A DNA stretch of 11,845 nucleotides from an uncultured Rubrobacteraceae bacterium (GCA_902805985.1 CADCUW010000496.1:1-11845), one strand, 5' to 3'; positions 1-5,949 are shown, counted from the stretch's first letter. The notes: generated by a model from the letters alone, not told the origin. A program made the numbers and translations.

Positions 1-222
1 GGGGCAAGCCGTTGTACCTCTAGTAGGAGGTAAGGACCGCTGTACAGGAAGATAGACAACTAGCCCCAAGCACTGGCGTTGTGACACGACCAGGGCTTGT
101 CGCTCGGGCTGGCGATCGCCGACTCCTAACAGGAGAGGCTTCGCCGGTCCGTATATTTTTGCCGCATGGCACTACCCTCCGGAGCGCCCGAAAGTCGGGC
201 TCACGGTAGAAGGAAGGTCCTC
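1..222 (+). promoter_or_regulatory. Non-coding leader with small hairpins
   Basis: I see no credible gene before the first short CDS. Small perfect hairpins occur: TACCTC/GAGGTA at 15-20/27-32, CTCCT/AGGAG at 123-127/131-135 and GCCCGA/TCGGGC at 186-191/195-200. An AT-rich patch at 151-160 contains TATATT, the only -10-like hexamer here, but no convincing -35 box sits at the right distance. The stretch probably holds the promoter and leader of the downstream small genes. An ATG at 166 would make part of it coding, but I prefer the later TTG start. Confidence 0.3.
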
Positions 223-507
223 TTGACCGAAGCAACGACGAAGCAGCGCGACGCGTGCCAGGTGCGAAGCAAGACGGATCACCCCTGTCCCCACCAGGCG
301 GTGGTGGAGATCCGCGGCATACCCTTCTGCGCAGCTTGCGCCAGCCGGCAGGACGCGTACTTCGCCATAGGCGAGCTTGCGCAGGAGGCGCATGGCTTCC
401 GCTACGGGCCACTCGTCGGGGCGCTAGAGAGCATCGCAGCGGCGGAGCAGCCAGAAGCCAGCTCAAGGAATAGAGCGCACCGGCTTATCGAGGATGACGA
501 GCGCTAG
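223..507 (+). CDS. Small hypothetical protein with Cys/His cluster
   Basis: This encodes a 94-residue protein of unknown function. I chose the TTG at 223 because AGGAAGG (211-217) lies five bases upstream; an in-frame ATG at 166 would add 19 residues but has no comparable ribosome site and spans a hairpin. From the TTG start, C22-x-H24 and C36-x2-C39 flank a short strand-like segment (AVVEIRGIPF), an arrangement compatible with a small zinc-binding knuckle. A helical stretch (RQDAYFAIGELAQEA) follows and the C-terminus is charged. Metal binding is inference from residue spacing. It is the first of four short genes in the same direction, each with its own ribosome site, so co-transcription is plausible. 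GC-rich third positions support coding. Confidence 0.6.
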   Translation: MTEATTKQRDACQVRSKTDHPCPHQAVVEIRGIPFCAACASRQDAYFAIGELAQEAHGFRYGPLVGALESIAAAEQPEASSRNRAHRLIEDDER

Positions 508-592
508 ATGTTGGTCGGCAACTAATACAACAACGCACGCGGCCTTTCGCAAGCCTTCACTGGGTGTGTTAGGCAGCAAAGAGGAGGAGTTC

Positions 593-823
593 TTGCACTG
601 GTACAACCCGAAGAAAAGGATTGCGGAGTCCGTGGGCGCGCCCTGCAACGACGACGAAGCCGAGCACATGCTTGGCGGCGCCGTCGACTCGTGGGCCTTC
701 GTGGCCGAGTACGGGAGGCTCAGGAACGACGGGATGCCCACCGAGCAGGCGATGATCTTCGTGGGGCACTGCTTTCGGATGTGGCACCTCAGGCACCTGC
801 CGCTCGGGTACCAGCTCGGATAA
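593..823 (+). CDS. Small hypothetical protein (76 aa)
   Basis: The protein has no recognised family. I chose TTG at 593 because GAGGAGG (581-587) is five bases upstream and the sequence after it (HWYNPKKRIAESVGAP) looks like a true N-terminus. The frame is open back to 494, but that extension has no ribosome site, weak codon bias and overlaps the previous gene. The product is soluble, with a helical centre (DDEAEHMLGGAVDSWAFVAEYGRL) followed by an amphipathic helix rich in Trp, His and Met (FRMWHLRHLPLG). The stop at 821-823 lies 22 bases before the next gene, which fits one transcription unit. No catalytic motif is visible. Confidence 0.55.
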   Translation: MHWYNPKKRIAESVGAPCNDDEAEHMLGGAVDSWAFVAEYGRLRNDGMPTEQAMIFVGHCFRMWHLRHLPLGYQLG

Positions 824-845
824 CGGCGGAAGGGGAGCGAGAGAC

Positions 846-1075
846 GTGAGGGGCGAACAGGCGCGCATCGGCGCGAGGGTAAGGGTGGCGAGTCCGGGCT
901 GCGCCCCCAGTGGCGGGGGCTTGCGGGCACGATCAGCGGGAGGTGGGGCGACCCCGAGTACCCGGCCCTCGACGTGCGCATGGAGGACGGGCGCTCGCAG
1001 CTGTTCTGGCACCACAAGTTGGAGCGGGTACCGGAGGGCGGACCGGCGGCGTTGGGCGAGAAGGCGGGGGCGTAG
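846..1075 (+). pseudogene. Small hypothetical gene split by one-base frameshift
   Basis: The GTG at 846 follows a purine-rich ribosome site (828-836) and reads VRGEQARIGARVRVASPGCAP, then becomes nonsense. The downstream half, PQWRGLAGTISGRWGDPEYP to a TAG at 1075, is good coding sequence in the -1 frame but has no ATG, GTG or TTG start of its own. The switch falls at the C5 run 904-908: one added C joins the halves into a continuous 76-residue protein. The restored product looks like a small beta-barrel (RIGARVRV, LAGTISGRW, ALDVRMEDGR, QLFWHHKLERV), an SH3/KOW-like rhythm, but that fold is only inferred. A sequencing or assembly slip is as likely as a true mutation. Function unknown. Confidence 0.55.
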
Positions 1076-1105
1076 AGAGAGCACCCCGGTAAGGAGGAGA
1101 AGGCA

Positions 1106-1384
1106 TTGCAATCGGAGCAGACGGTAGCGGAGATGGCCAACGAGGTCCTGACGCGCCAGGCCGAGTCAGAGGCCGAAAGGAGCGGGGAACCCATCGAGGA
1201 AGCGATGGGGGCCGTCGTGGAAACCGAGGCAGGCAAGCAACTCGCGGACCTCAGGGACGGCCCGCACGGCGAAGAGGGCGTCGAGGAGTGGCAGGTGGGC
1301 TTGGCCCAGGAGCGTGCCCAGGAGCGTGCGGAGGACCTCGGCGGGCAACTCGGCGAGGTCCCCGAGCACCCCACGCACGGTTGA
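1106..1384 (+). CDS. Small acidic hypothetical protein
   Basis: A 92-residue, very acidic, helix-prone protein of unknown function. The TTG start at 1106 is set by AAGGAGG (1091-1097), eight bases upstream. The chain is dominated by Glu, Gln and Ala with almost no long hydrophobic run (EQTVAEMANEVLTRQAESEA, then GEEGVEEWQVGLAQERAQER), which suggests a small helical or coiled-coil protein. A perfect 12-bp tandem duplication at 1304-1315/1316-1327 produces the doubled AQER, perhaps a recent expansion. It begins 30 bases after the frameshifted gene and ends just before a repeat copy whose GGGG/CCCC hairpin, followed by TTCT, might help stop transcription. Codon bias supports expression; no family recognised. 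Confidence 0.55.
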   Translation: MQSEQTVAEMANEVLTRQAESEAERSGEPIEEAMGAVVETEAGKQLADLRDGPHGEEGVEEWQVGLAQERAQERAEDLGGQLGEVPEHPTHG

Positions 1385-1389
1385 CGGAG

Positions 1390-1431
1390 CGAACGTCGGG
1401 GAAAGCCCCTTCTAAGACGTACGGTGAATAA
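1390..1431 (-). repeat. Dispersed hairpin repeat, copy 1 (minus)
   Basis: Read on the minus strand from 1431 the sequence starts TTATTCACCG and continues through AGAAGGGGCTTTCCCCGACG. It matches the copy at 9088-9300 once that copy's insertion is removed (AAGGGGCGTTCCCCGAAC), including the GGGG/CCCC mini-hairpin. It is the only inverted copy, and it lies just beyond the decayed transposase in that gene's reading direction. It is the most diverged of the four clear copies, with a two-base gap after the shared start. Confidence 0.5.
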
Positions 1432-1516
1432 GGTGTTGGTCGCGTGGCGGACGGGCCGTCTCGTTGCCGGCCGTCGCCCCCCACGCCGTCTGCGCCGCGC
1501 ACAGGAGCCCTGCGCA

Positions 1517-1799
1517 CAGGATGAGGCGGCGTAGCGAGGCAGGCAGGACGCGCCCTCTTGGCCGGTTCCGACCCGAAGGGGCTTTCCGGGCCGAACTCCT
1601 CGAAGCCCGCGATACTCCAGTAGAGCGCCCTTTCGGAAGTCCCGATCTGGGCCGCACGCTCGGGGACCGGCTCGCCGAAGAGGACCAGCGGCCTGATCCT
1701 CTCGTACTCCCTCTGCTCCTCCCAGGCGCACAAAATCTCCAGCTGTTCCCGGTCTTCGGTGCGCTCAACGCGCCGCCTCCTGCGCCTTTCCGTCCCCAT
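1517..1799 (-). pseudogene. Decayed HTH/integrase-type transposase fragment
   Basis: About 90 codons of the N-terminal part of a transposase remain on the minus strand. The text EQLEILCAWEEQREYERIRP, then LVLFGEPVPERAAQIGTSER and ALYWSIAGFEEFG, resembles the helix-turn-helix region of actinobacterial rve-type (integrase catalytic core) transposases, in which a similar 'RPLVLFGEP..ERA..' block precedes the DDE domain. Near 1548 the frame must shift to continue as LPASLRRLIL; dropping one G from the GGG run would restore it. After about 1517 the similarity stops and no DDE catalytic domain follows, so the gene is frameshifted and 3' truncated and cannot make an active enzyme. Family assignment is from recalled motif similarity, not a search. 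Confidence 0.5.
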
Positions 1800-2080
1800 G
1801 CTTCCCCCAGAGAGCCGTTTGTGGGGGGAAAAGAATGCTATGTCCGAGACTTTCCGGCCACCTGGAGCGGTTCGGGAGCCCTCGTGGTTTTCTGCCAGGC
1901 CTCGCTGCAGCCATACGGTGCGCTATTTGTGGCCGAGTCTGCCGCGAAGGGCTTCCCAAGGGTAGGATACCCCCCGGTCCCGCACCAGCTCGGGCCCCGT
2001 GGGCCGTACGCTGGCGTCCGGCGGCGGGCCGGGGTAGCCTTCACGGAGGCGCCGCTACCCGGGATCCCGAAGGGAGAAAG
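1800..2080. other. Intergenic stretch with hairpin before next ORF
   Basis: I see no supported gene here; the open frames lack the codon bias of neighbours. A stem GGGTAGC/GCTACCC (2032-2038/2054-2060) with a 15-base loop lies directly upstream of the ribosome site AAGGGAG (2069-2075) of the next ORF. An inner GCCT/AGGC pairing competes with it. It could be a leader element or a remnant of mobile DNA left beside the decayed transposase; nothing decides between them. Confidence 0.3.
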
Positions 2081-2479
2081 ATGCGAAGTTCCTACTCCAT
2101 GATCGGCTACCGCGACGGGGACAGCAGCGACCCGTTCTTGGAGGCCGACGTCAGCACCATCACGGCCAAGGCGCACGCCAAAGACCAGGACCTGGAGAGG
2201 TTCCTGCTCCTGCCCAACCGCCTACCCTACCAGCACCGCGCCTACGTCAGGCGCTCGCCGGGGCAGTACGAGCGCACCCCCCGCAGGGCCGGTCGCTTCC
2301 CGCGCTTCACATACCATTCGGACCGCGCAACGCGCGAGGCCCGTCTTTCGCCGCAAGGAAGGAGCGACGCCCATGCACACCGCCGGCTTCGGGCCAGAGA
2401 ACGCGAGAGACCCGGCGGCGGGCCCGCCCCCCGAACCCCCCGCCGCGGGCGCCAGCGCGGGCGGCGCTACGGGAGCTAG
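2081..2479 (+). CDS. Doubtful hypothetical ORF overlapping the kinase gene
   Basis: The ATG at 2081 has AAGGGAG five bases upstream, and the first 75 or so codons (MRSSYSMIGYRDGDSSDPFL, then ITAKAHAKDQDLERFLLLPN) have the G/C third-position bias of real genes here. From about 2308 that bias disappears, and the frame runs 107 bases into the kinase gene with an Arg/Gly/Pro-rich tail that looks like shadow translation. The true protein may have ended sooner, with an indel having removed its stop; a C6 run at 2277-2282 is one place to suspect. No family is recognised. The N-terminal part is probably genuine, the C-terminal part probably not. Confidence 0.4.
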   Translation: MRSSYSMIGYRDGDSSDPFLEADVSTITAKAHAKDQDLERFLLLPNRLPYQHRAYVRRSPGQYERTPRRAGRFPRFTYHSDRATREARLSPQGRSDAHAHRRLRARERERPGGGPAPRTPRRGRQRGRRYGS

Positions 2480-3161
2480 CGCGGCGGGACGCGCGAGCGG
2501 GCTGCTCCAAAGCATCCGCCGGGAGCTGCTCCCCGGGCTTTTGATCGAGAGTGCCGCCCCCCACCGCGACCCCGTGGTGGCCCGCCGCGTCCCCGCGCCA
2601 TGGGTCCTGCTCGGGGCGGGGAACTACGCGGCGGTCCTCTGCCACCCCGGCCACCCGGACCTGGTGGCGAAGGTCTACGCGCCCGGGCGGCCGGGCCTCG
2701 AGGAGGAGGCGGAGGTCTACCGCCGCCTCGGGTCCCACCCGGCGTTCTCCGAGTGCCTCTACGCCGGGGAGGGCTTCCTCGTCCTCGGGCGCATCCGCGG
2801 GGAGACCCTCTACGACCGCCTGCGCCTCGGGCTGCCGATCCCCGAGCGCGTCATAGAAGACGTCGATGGGGCCCTCCTCTACGCCCGCACGCGCGGCCTG
2901 CGCCCCCACGACGTCCACGGCCGCAACGTGATGGTGCAAGAGGGCCGGGGGCTCGTCGTGGACGTCTCGGACTTCCTGCGCGAGGAGGCCTGCCCGGCGT
3001 GGGCCGACACGAAGAGGGCCTACCACTGGCTCTACAGGCCCATCCTCCGCCCGCTCGGGCTCCGGGTGCCCTACCCCGTCCTGGAGGTCGCCCGCAGGCT
3101 CCACCGCCGCTTGCGCCGATCGGGGGACCGATCGGCCCCCGCGCCCGGGGGAGGCGGGTAG
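2373..3161 (+). CDS. Compact protein-kinase-like protein
   Basis: This 262-residue protein has the core of the protein-kinase-like fold. After a Gly/Ala/Pro-rich leader (about 1-45) come a glycine loop LLGAGNYAAVL (79-89), the ATP-anchoring lysine in LVAKVY (K100), acidic residues in EEEAEVYRRLG (110-120), a catalytic loop HDVHGRNV (179-186) with D180 and N185 in the D-x4-N spacing of HRDLKxxN, and a metal-binding segment VVDVSDF (D197). The chain ends soon after, so the C-lobe is short, as in YrzF-like or LPS-kinase-like bacterial kinases rather than membrane-anchored PknB types. There is no transmembrane or sensor domain. The ATG follows AGGAAGGAG (2356-2364) by eight bases. The substrate cannot be read from the sequence; it could phosphorylate a small molecule instead of protein. 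Confidence 0.75.
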   Translation: MHTAGFGPENARDPAAGPPPEPPAAGASAGGATGASAAGRASGLLQSIRRELLPGLLIESAAPHRDPVVARRVPAPWVLLGAGNYAAVLCHPGHPDLVAKVYAPGRPGLEEEAEVYRRLGSHPAFSECLYAGEGFLVLGRIRGETLYDRLRLGLPIPERVIEDVDGALLYARTRGLRPHDVHGRNVMVQEGRGLVVDVSDFLREEACPAWADTKRAYHWLYRPILRPLGLRVPYPVLEVARRLHRRLRRSGDRSAPAPGGGG

Positions 3162-3226
3162 CAAAGGAACGAGATCCTCCGGGGCGCCCGTCCGGACGGC
3201 CTGATAATCTAACACACGAAACCCCG

Positions 3227-3248
3227 CCCGCCGGGCCCATACGGCGGG
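3227..3248 (+). terminator. Possible terminator after the kinase gene
   Basis: CCCGCCG (3227-3233) pairs with CGGCGGG (3242-3248) around an eight-base loop; CCCCGCC/GGCGGGG is an alternative register. Only two T residues follow (CCCCCTT), so it is not a canonical rho-independent terminator. Its place between a gene end and a new gene's leader supports a stop or processing role. A 12-bp perfect palindrome (3188-3199) lies just upstream. Confidence 0.35.
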
Positions 3249-3259
3249 GACCCCCTTAG

Positions 3260-3339
3260 GAATGGGCCAAACTCCGCACTAGTTGTGTAAGATTATGATA
3301 ATAAGCTGCTGAAGACGTACCCGAAGGAGGACGGGCTGT
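3260..3339 (+). promoter_or_regulatory. AT-rich upstream region of the recombinase gene
   Basis: This stretch contrasts sharply with the surrounding GC-rich DNA. It contains the 11-base palindrome ATTATGATAAT (3292-3302), which holds two overlapping -10-like hexamers, TATGAT and GATAAT. No good -35 box sits 16-18 bases upstream. The palindrome would be well placed for an operator over the promoter. AGGAGG at 3325-3330 is the ribosome site for the GTG start at 3340. Confidence 0.3.
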
Positions 3340-4398
3340 GTGAGCAAGCCCGAGACGCAGATCGAGCCCGCCGCCTCACCGTCCGAAGGCTCGGAGGAAC
3401 TCTACCTCGGCGACGCGATCCACTTCTTCCTCTCGGCCAAGCGCGCCGGCGGCAGGAGTGAGAGGACGGTAGACGACTACCGCAAGAAGCTCGAGCTCTT
3501 CCAGCGCTGGGCCGCGAGACGTCTCGGCGGCGATGGCGCCGTCGACGCTCCCTACACGGGTATAGGCGCCGACGAGGTCGAGGCCTACGTCGTCCACCTC
3601 CGGGACGGGCGCGGCATGGCCGACTCCTCGCGCAAGAACCACCTCGCGGTCCTCAAGAGCTTCTTCGAGACGCTGCGAAGGAGGCTCAAGGTCCGAAACC
3701 CCTTCGAGGACCTCGACGAGGTGCGCTTCCGCCGGCGTGCCCCGAAGCGCTCCTACCTCACCAAGCGCGAGGCCGAGGTGCTCCTCTCCCCCATCGCCCG
3801 GCAAGCTACATCGGATACATCGGCCGCCGATGGGGCCGACCCGGGGGCCGGCGACCCCAAGGCGGCGGGGAAGCTCGCGTTGGCGCGGGCCTTAGCCGCC
3901 CGCGACCACGCCGCCTTCTGCGTGATGATCTACGCGGGGTTGCGGATAGAGGAGACCACGGCGCTCACCGTCGAAGACCTCTCCTTCGCGAGGGGCGAGG
4001 AGGAAGTGAGGGTGGCGAGGGGCAAGGGCAACAAGGAGCGCGTCGTGCCCATGAGCCCGAAGCTCAGGAAGAGCTTGAGACGCTACCTGAAGCTGCGGGA
4101 AGGGTTTGTCCTGGCGGGCGAGGTTCCTCGCCCCCACCTCTTCCTCAACGAGAAGGGGGCGAGGGTCACCGAGAACACCCTCAGGCGCCGACTCTACAAG
4201 TGGGTGCGCTCTAGCTCGATAAAGAAGGCGGACCTGAAGCCCCACGACCTGAGGAGGACGTTCGGGACGTGGTATTTGCAGGACAACCCCGGGCAGGTCA
4301 GGGAGCTCGCCGAGCTCATGGGGCACTCGGACCTCTCCCAGGTGATGAAGTACGCCCTCTCGGGGTCACAGCACCATTCCGGGAAAATCGTACGCTAA
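3340..4398 (+). CDS. Tyrosine recombinase (XerC/D-type integrase)
   Basis: This 352-residue site-specific recombinase is catalytically complete. The N-terminal SAM-like core-binding domain (about 20-118) includes FFLSAKRAGGRSERTVDDYR and the helix NHLAVLKSFFETL. The catalytic domain carries R202 in YAGLRIEE, the beta-hairpin lysine in ARGKGNKERVV (K229/K232), H302 and R305 in PHDLRRTFGT, H329 in LMGHSD and the nucleophile Y338 in QVMKYA. A low-complexity insert (about 156-180, rich in Ala, Asp and Gly) separates two helices and is unusual for XerD. Only 14 residues follow the tyrosine, shorter than many relatives. The GTG start has AGGAGG nine bases upstream. There are no phage or excisionase genes beside it, so it may be a solitary integrase or a remnant of an island; its DNA sites are unknown. 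Confidence 0.85.
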   Translation: MSKPETQIEPAASPSEGSEELYLGDAIHFFLSAKRAGGRSERTVDDYRKKLELFQRWAARRLGGDGAVDAPYTGIGADEVEAYVVHLRDGRGMADSSRKNHLAVLKSFFETLRRRLKVRNPFEDLDEVRFRRRAPKRSYLTKREAEVLLSPIARQATSDTSAADGADPGAGDPKAAGKLALARALAARDHAAFCVMIYAGLRIEETTALTVEDLSFARGEEEVRVARGKGNKERVVPMSPKLRKSLRRYLKLREGFVLAGEVPRPHLFLNEKGARVTENTLRRRLYKWVRSSSIKKADLKPHDLRRTFGTWYLQDNPGQVRELAELMGHSDLSQVMKYALSGSQHHSGKIVR

Positions 4399-4454
4399 GG
4401 GCCGCAAGGGTCACCGGTCCTACCGGGTGCCAAGCAACTTCGCGTAAGTCCGGT

Positions 4455-4483
4455 CCTGTCGAACTTCGCCCACAGGGGGTTCT
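4455..4483 (+). repeat. Left half of hairpin repeat interrupted by IS110
   Basis: CCTGTC, GAACTTC and GCCCAC (4455-4473) are followed by AGGGGGTTCT (4474-4483). The GAACTTCGCC block and the AGGGGG(T/C)TCT block also occur in order in the copies at 6745-6810 and, with changes, at 9088-9300. The matching right arm GAAGTTC is missing here but lies on the far side of the IS110 element (5707-5713), so I read this as the left part of a split repeat. Confidence 0.4.
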
Positions 4484-4496
4484 CGGCTCCTCTTTG

Positions 4497-5540
4497 TCAA
4501 GCGGCGCTGCTAGAAGGCGCCTTCGAGTCCGCCACGAGGCTCCTGAAGACGGCATCGCAGACGCGCCTCTTGAGGCACCGTAGCGCCTCCTTGCTGGACT
4601 TGCCCTCATCTATCTTCTTGCGGTAGTAGGTCCCACCGGGAGCGCCCGACCTGGACTGGGAGGTGGCGACCATGTGCAGGGCGTAGTTGAGCTTGCGGTT
4701 GCCGCCCAGCGAGAGCCTGTGGCGCACCACCTTCCCGCTTGAGGCCTCCACCGGCGCCGTGCCCGAGTAGGAGGCGAAACGCGCCTTGGTAGGGAAGCGC
4801 GTAACGTCACCGACCGTGCCCAGGATCGTCGCGGCCAGGATGGGACCCACTCCGAAGATCTCGGTGAGGGTGGTGCCGGAGGCCTCCACCTCGGCCCCGA
4901 TGCGCCCGTCGAGGTCGACGATCTTCCGGTCCAGCGTCCTTACGTCGCGCAAGATCTCGGAGGCCAGGCGCCGGCGCAGGCATGCCGAGGCGTTGCCCCG
5001 GGCCCGTATGGAGCGCAGGATGCGCGCCGCCCGATCGGCAGAGAGCTTCCCGGCCACCCCGCCGGGGAGGAGGTCCCTAAGGAGCCCGTGCAGGCGGTTT
5101 AGCGCCCTGGTGCGCTCCGCTACCAGGTCCTCTCTCCTCTCGGAGAGCAGGCGCAGCACCTCCGAGTCGGCCTCTGGATCGACCGCCGCCAGCCTTTCGT
5201 TGCGCGAGGCGGCCAGCGCGGTAGCCAGGGCATCTAGCCCATCGTTCTTGCGGGCGTTGCCGGTAGAGAGCACCCTCACCTTCGCCGAGAGCTTGGGTGG
5301 CACGTCCACCACACACTCCCCGGCCGCTACCAATCTCCCCGCCAGGTGCCTACCGAGACCACGGGCGTTCTCCATCGCCCAACGACGCTCGGGGAACCTC
5401 TTCGCCCAGCGCTCGAGGGCCCTTAAGCCGGCGCGGTCCTGCGGGAAGGAAGCACGCTCGAGCAGCTCGCCGGCGGCCTCGTCTACAGCGGCGACGGCGA
5501 CCGACGCCTTGTGGGGATCGACTCCGATCAGTACCTTCAT
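4497..5540 (-). CDS. IS110-family transposase (DEDD/Ser recombinase)
   Basis: This 347-residue enzyme cuts and rejoins DNA during IS110 transposition, in studied members guided by a bridge RNA. The N-terminal RuvC-like DEDD domain shows D8 (LIGVDPHK), E57 (WAMENARG) and D100/D103 (ARKNDGLDALA). A helical middle leads to the C-terminal Tnp domain: IFGVGPILAATIL, then SYSGTAPVEASSGK, where a serine of the SSG (267/268) is the expected nucleophile, then LGGNRKLNYALHMVA. Length fits the family and no frame damage is visible, so it could be active. I start at the ATG at 5540 because GGAGG (5552-5556 on +) lies ten bases upstream and MKVLIGVDPHK is the family's usual N-terminus; the open frame runs 28 codons further back without a ribosome site. 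Confidence 0.92.
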   Translation of the reverse strand: MKVLIGVDPHKASVAVAAVDEAAGELLERASFPQDRAGLRALERWAKRFPERRWAMENARGLGRHLAGRLVAAGECVVDVPPKLSAKVRVLSTGNARKNDGLDALATALAASRNERLAAVDPEADSEVLRLLSERREDLVAERTRALNRLHGLLRDLLPGGVAGKLSADRAARILRSIRARGNASACLRRRLASEILRDVRTLDRKIVDLDGRIGAEVEASGTTLTEIFGVGPILAATILGTVGDVTRFPTKARFASYSGTAPVEASSGKVVRHRLSLGGNRKLNYALHMVATSQSRSGAPGGTYYRKKIDEGKSSKEALRCLKRRVCDAVFRSLVADSKAPSSSAA

Positions 5541-5544
5541 GGGC

Positions 5545-5694
5545 GCGCATACCTCCGTTTCGGTCGGATCTCTCCTCCTGCGGCGCTTGCGAAGGACATT
5601 CCGACTTCGGGCTTTTGCTCCCATACCTCTTTTGAGTCACTCCGCCTACCGCGGGCACCGGCGGGACGCAAGCCGAGAACAAGCCAACCCAACT
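5545..5694 (-). ncRNA. Candidate bridge-RNA region of the IS110 element
   Basis: The non-coding DNA between the inferred element end and the transposase can form several hairpins in about 75 bases: CCGCC/GGCGG (5642-5646/5660-5664), a GGG-A-GC/GC-CCC stem with an AAAA loop on the transcript strand (5609-5622) and CGAAG/CTTCG (5590-5594/5605-5609). IS110-group elements are known to encode a structured guide RNA upstream of the transposase, so this is the expected place. I could not assign target or donor guide loops by eye. CTCGGCT (part of 5671-5680, minus) is complementary to the AGCCGAG at the other element end, which may be guide pairing or a subterminal repeat. Confidence 0.35.
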
Positions 5695-5714
5695 GGTGGG
5701 CGACAGGAAGTTCG
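5695..5714 (+). repeat. Right half of hairpin repeat beyond IS110
   Basis: GTGGGC (5696-5701), GACAGG (5702-5707) and GAAGTTC (5707-5713) are complementary to GCCCAC, CCTGTC and GAACTTC on the far side of the element (4468-4473, 4455-4460, 4461-4467). Joined without the IS, the two halves form a hairpin with the AGGGGGTTCT block in its loop, as at 6777-6810. The order of the last two segments differs, so one of them must bulge out. Confidence 0.35.
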
Positions 5715-5949
5715 CGAGCGATCCCTGTATGACCGGTACCCTAGAAGCTTAGCGGCTGCAGACCACCCAGCTCCCGACCAGAGTTAAACAAGTCGGAAGT
5801 TCGCCAAGAAACGTTCGTATCTAACTCATTTAGGTGATACGCCTGCCCCGATACGTGGGTATGGTACGAATGTTACTGATAAAGGGACGCTGTGAGTTCA
5901 GCTTACACACCTCACCCTGCCCCCTTACCAAAGGAAGGCGGCTCTCTGT
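5715..5949 (+). promoter_or_regulatory. Upstream region of the RTX-repeat gene
   Basis: I see no gene here. The stretch is less GC-rich than its surroundings and probably holds the promoter of the secreted protein. AACGTTCGTA (5810-5819) pairs with TACGAATGTT (5865-5874), ten pairs with one G-T. Inside, CGTATC (5816-5821) can pair with either of two GATACG direct repeats (5836-5841, 5850-5855), suggesting alternative folds or a spaced operator. AAGGAAGG (5930-5937) is the likely ribosome site, 12 bases from the ATG, a little far. Another GGAAGTTCGCC (5795-5805) resembles an arm of the dispersed repeat. Confidence 0.35.

Larger units (their letters stand above)
4484..5694 (-). mobile_element. 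IS110-family insertion sequence
   Basis: About 1.2 kb containing one transposase gene on the minus strand, a very short 3' non-coding end (13 bases) and about 154 non-coding bases upstream of the transposase, the layout known for IS110 elements whose guide RNA lies upstream of the gene. I place the ends by comparing the flanks with uninterrupted repeat copies: CT at 4482-4483 and CT at 5693-5694 would be the duplicated core dinucleotide. There are no classical terminal inverted repeats, as usual for the family, but a 10-bp subterminal inverted repeat GTTCTCGGCT/AGCCGAGAAC lies at 4479-4488 and 5671-5680. Boundaries are inferred and could shift by tens of bases; the element being IS110 is secure. 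Confidence 0.7.

Noticed and set aside
463..1731. Long minus-strand open frame of 422 codons across the small genes
   Set aside because: It opposes four + strand genes with good ribosome sites, has an Arg/Ser/Pro-rich composition typical of shadow frames in GC-rich DNA, and shows no recognisable domain.
1845..1856. GAGACTTTCCGG as another end of the MITE
   Set aside because: Only about ten bases resemble a mixture of the two ends, with no partner repeat nearby.
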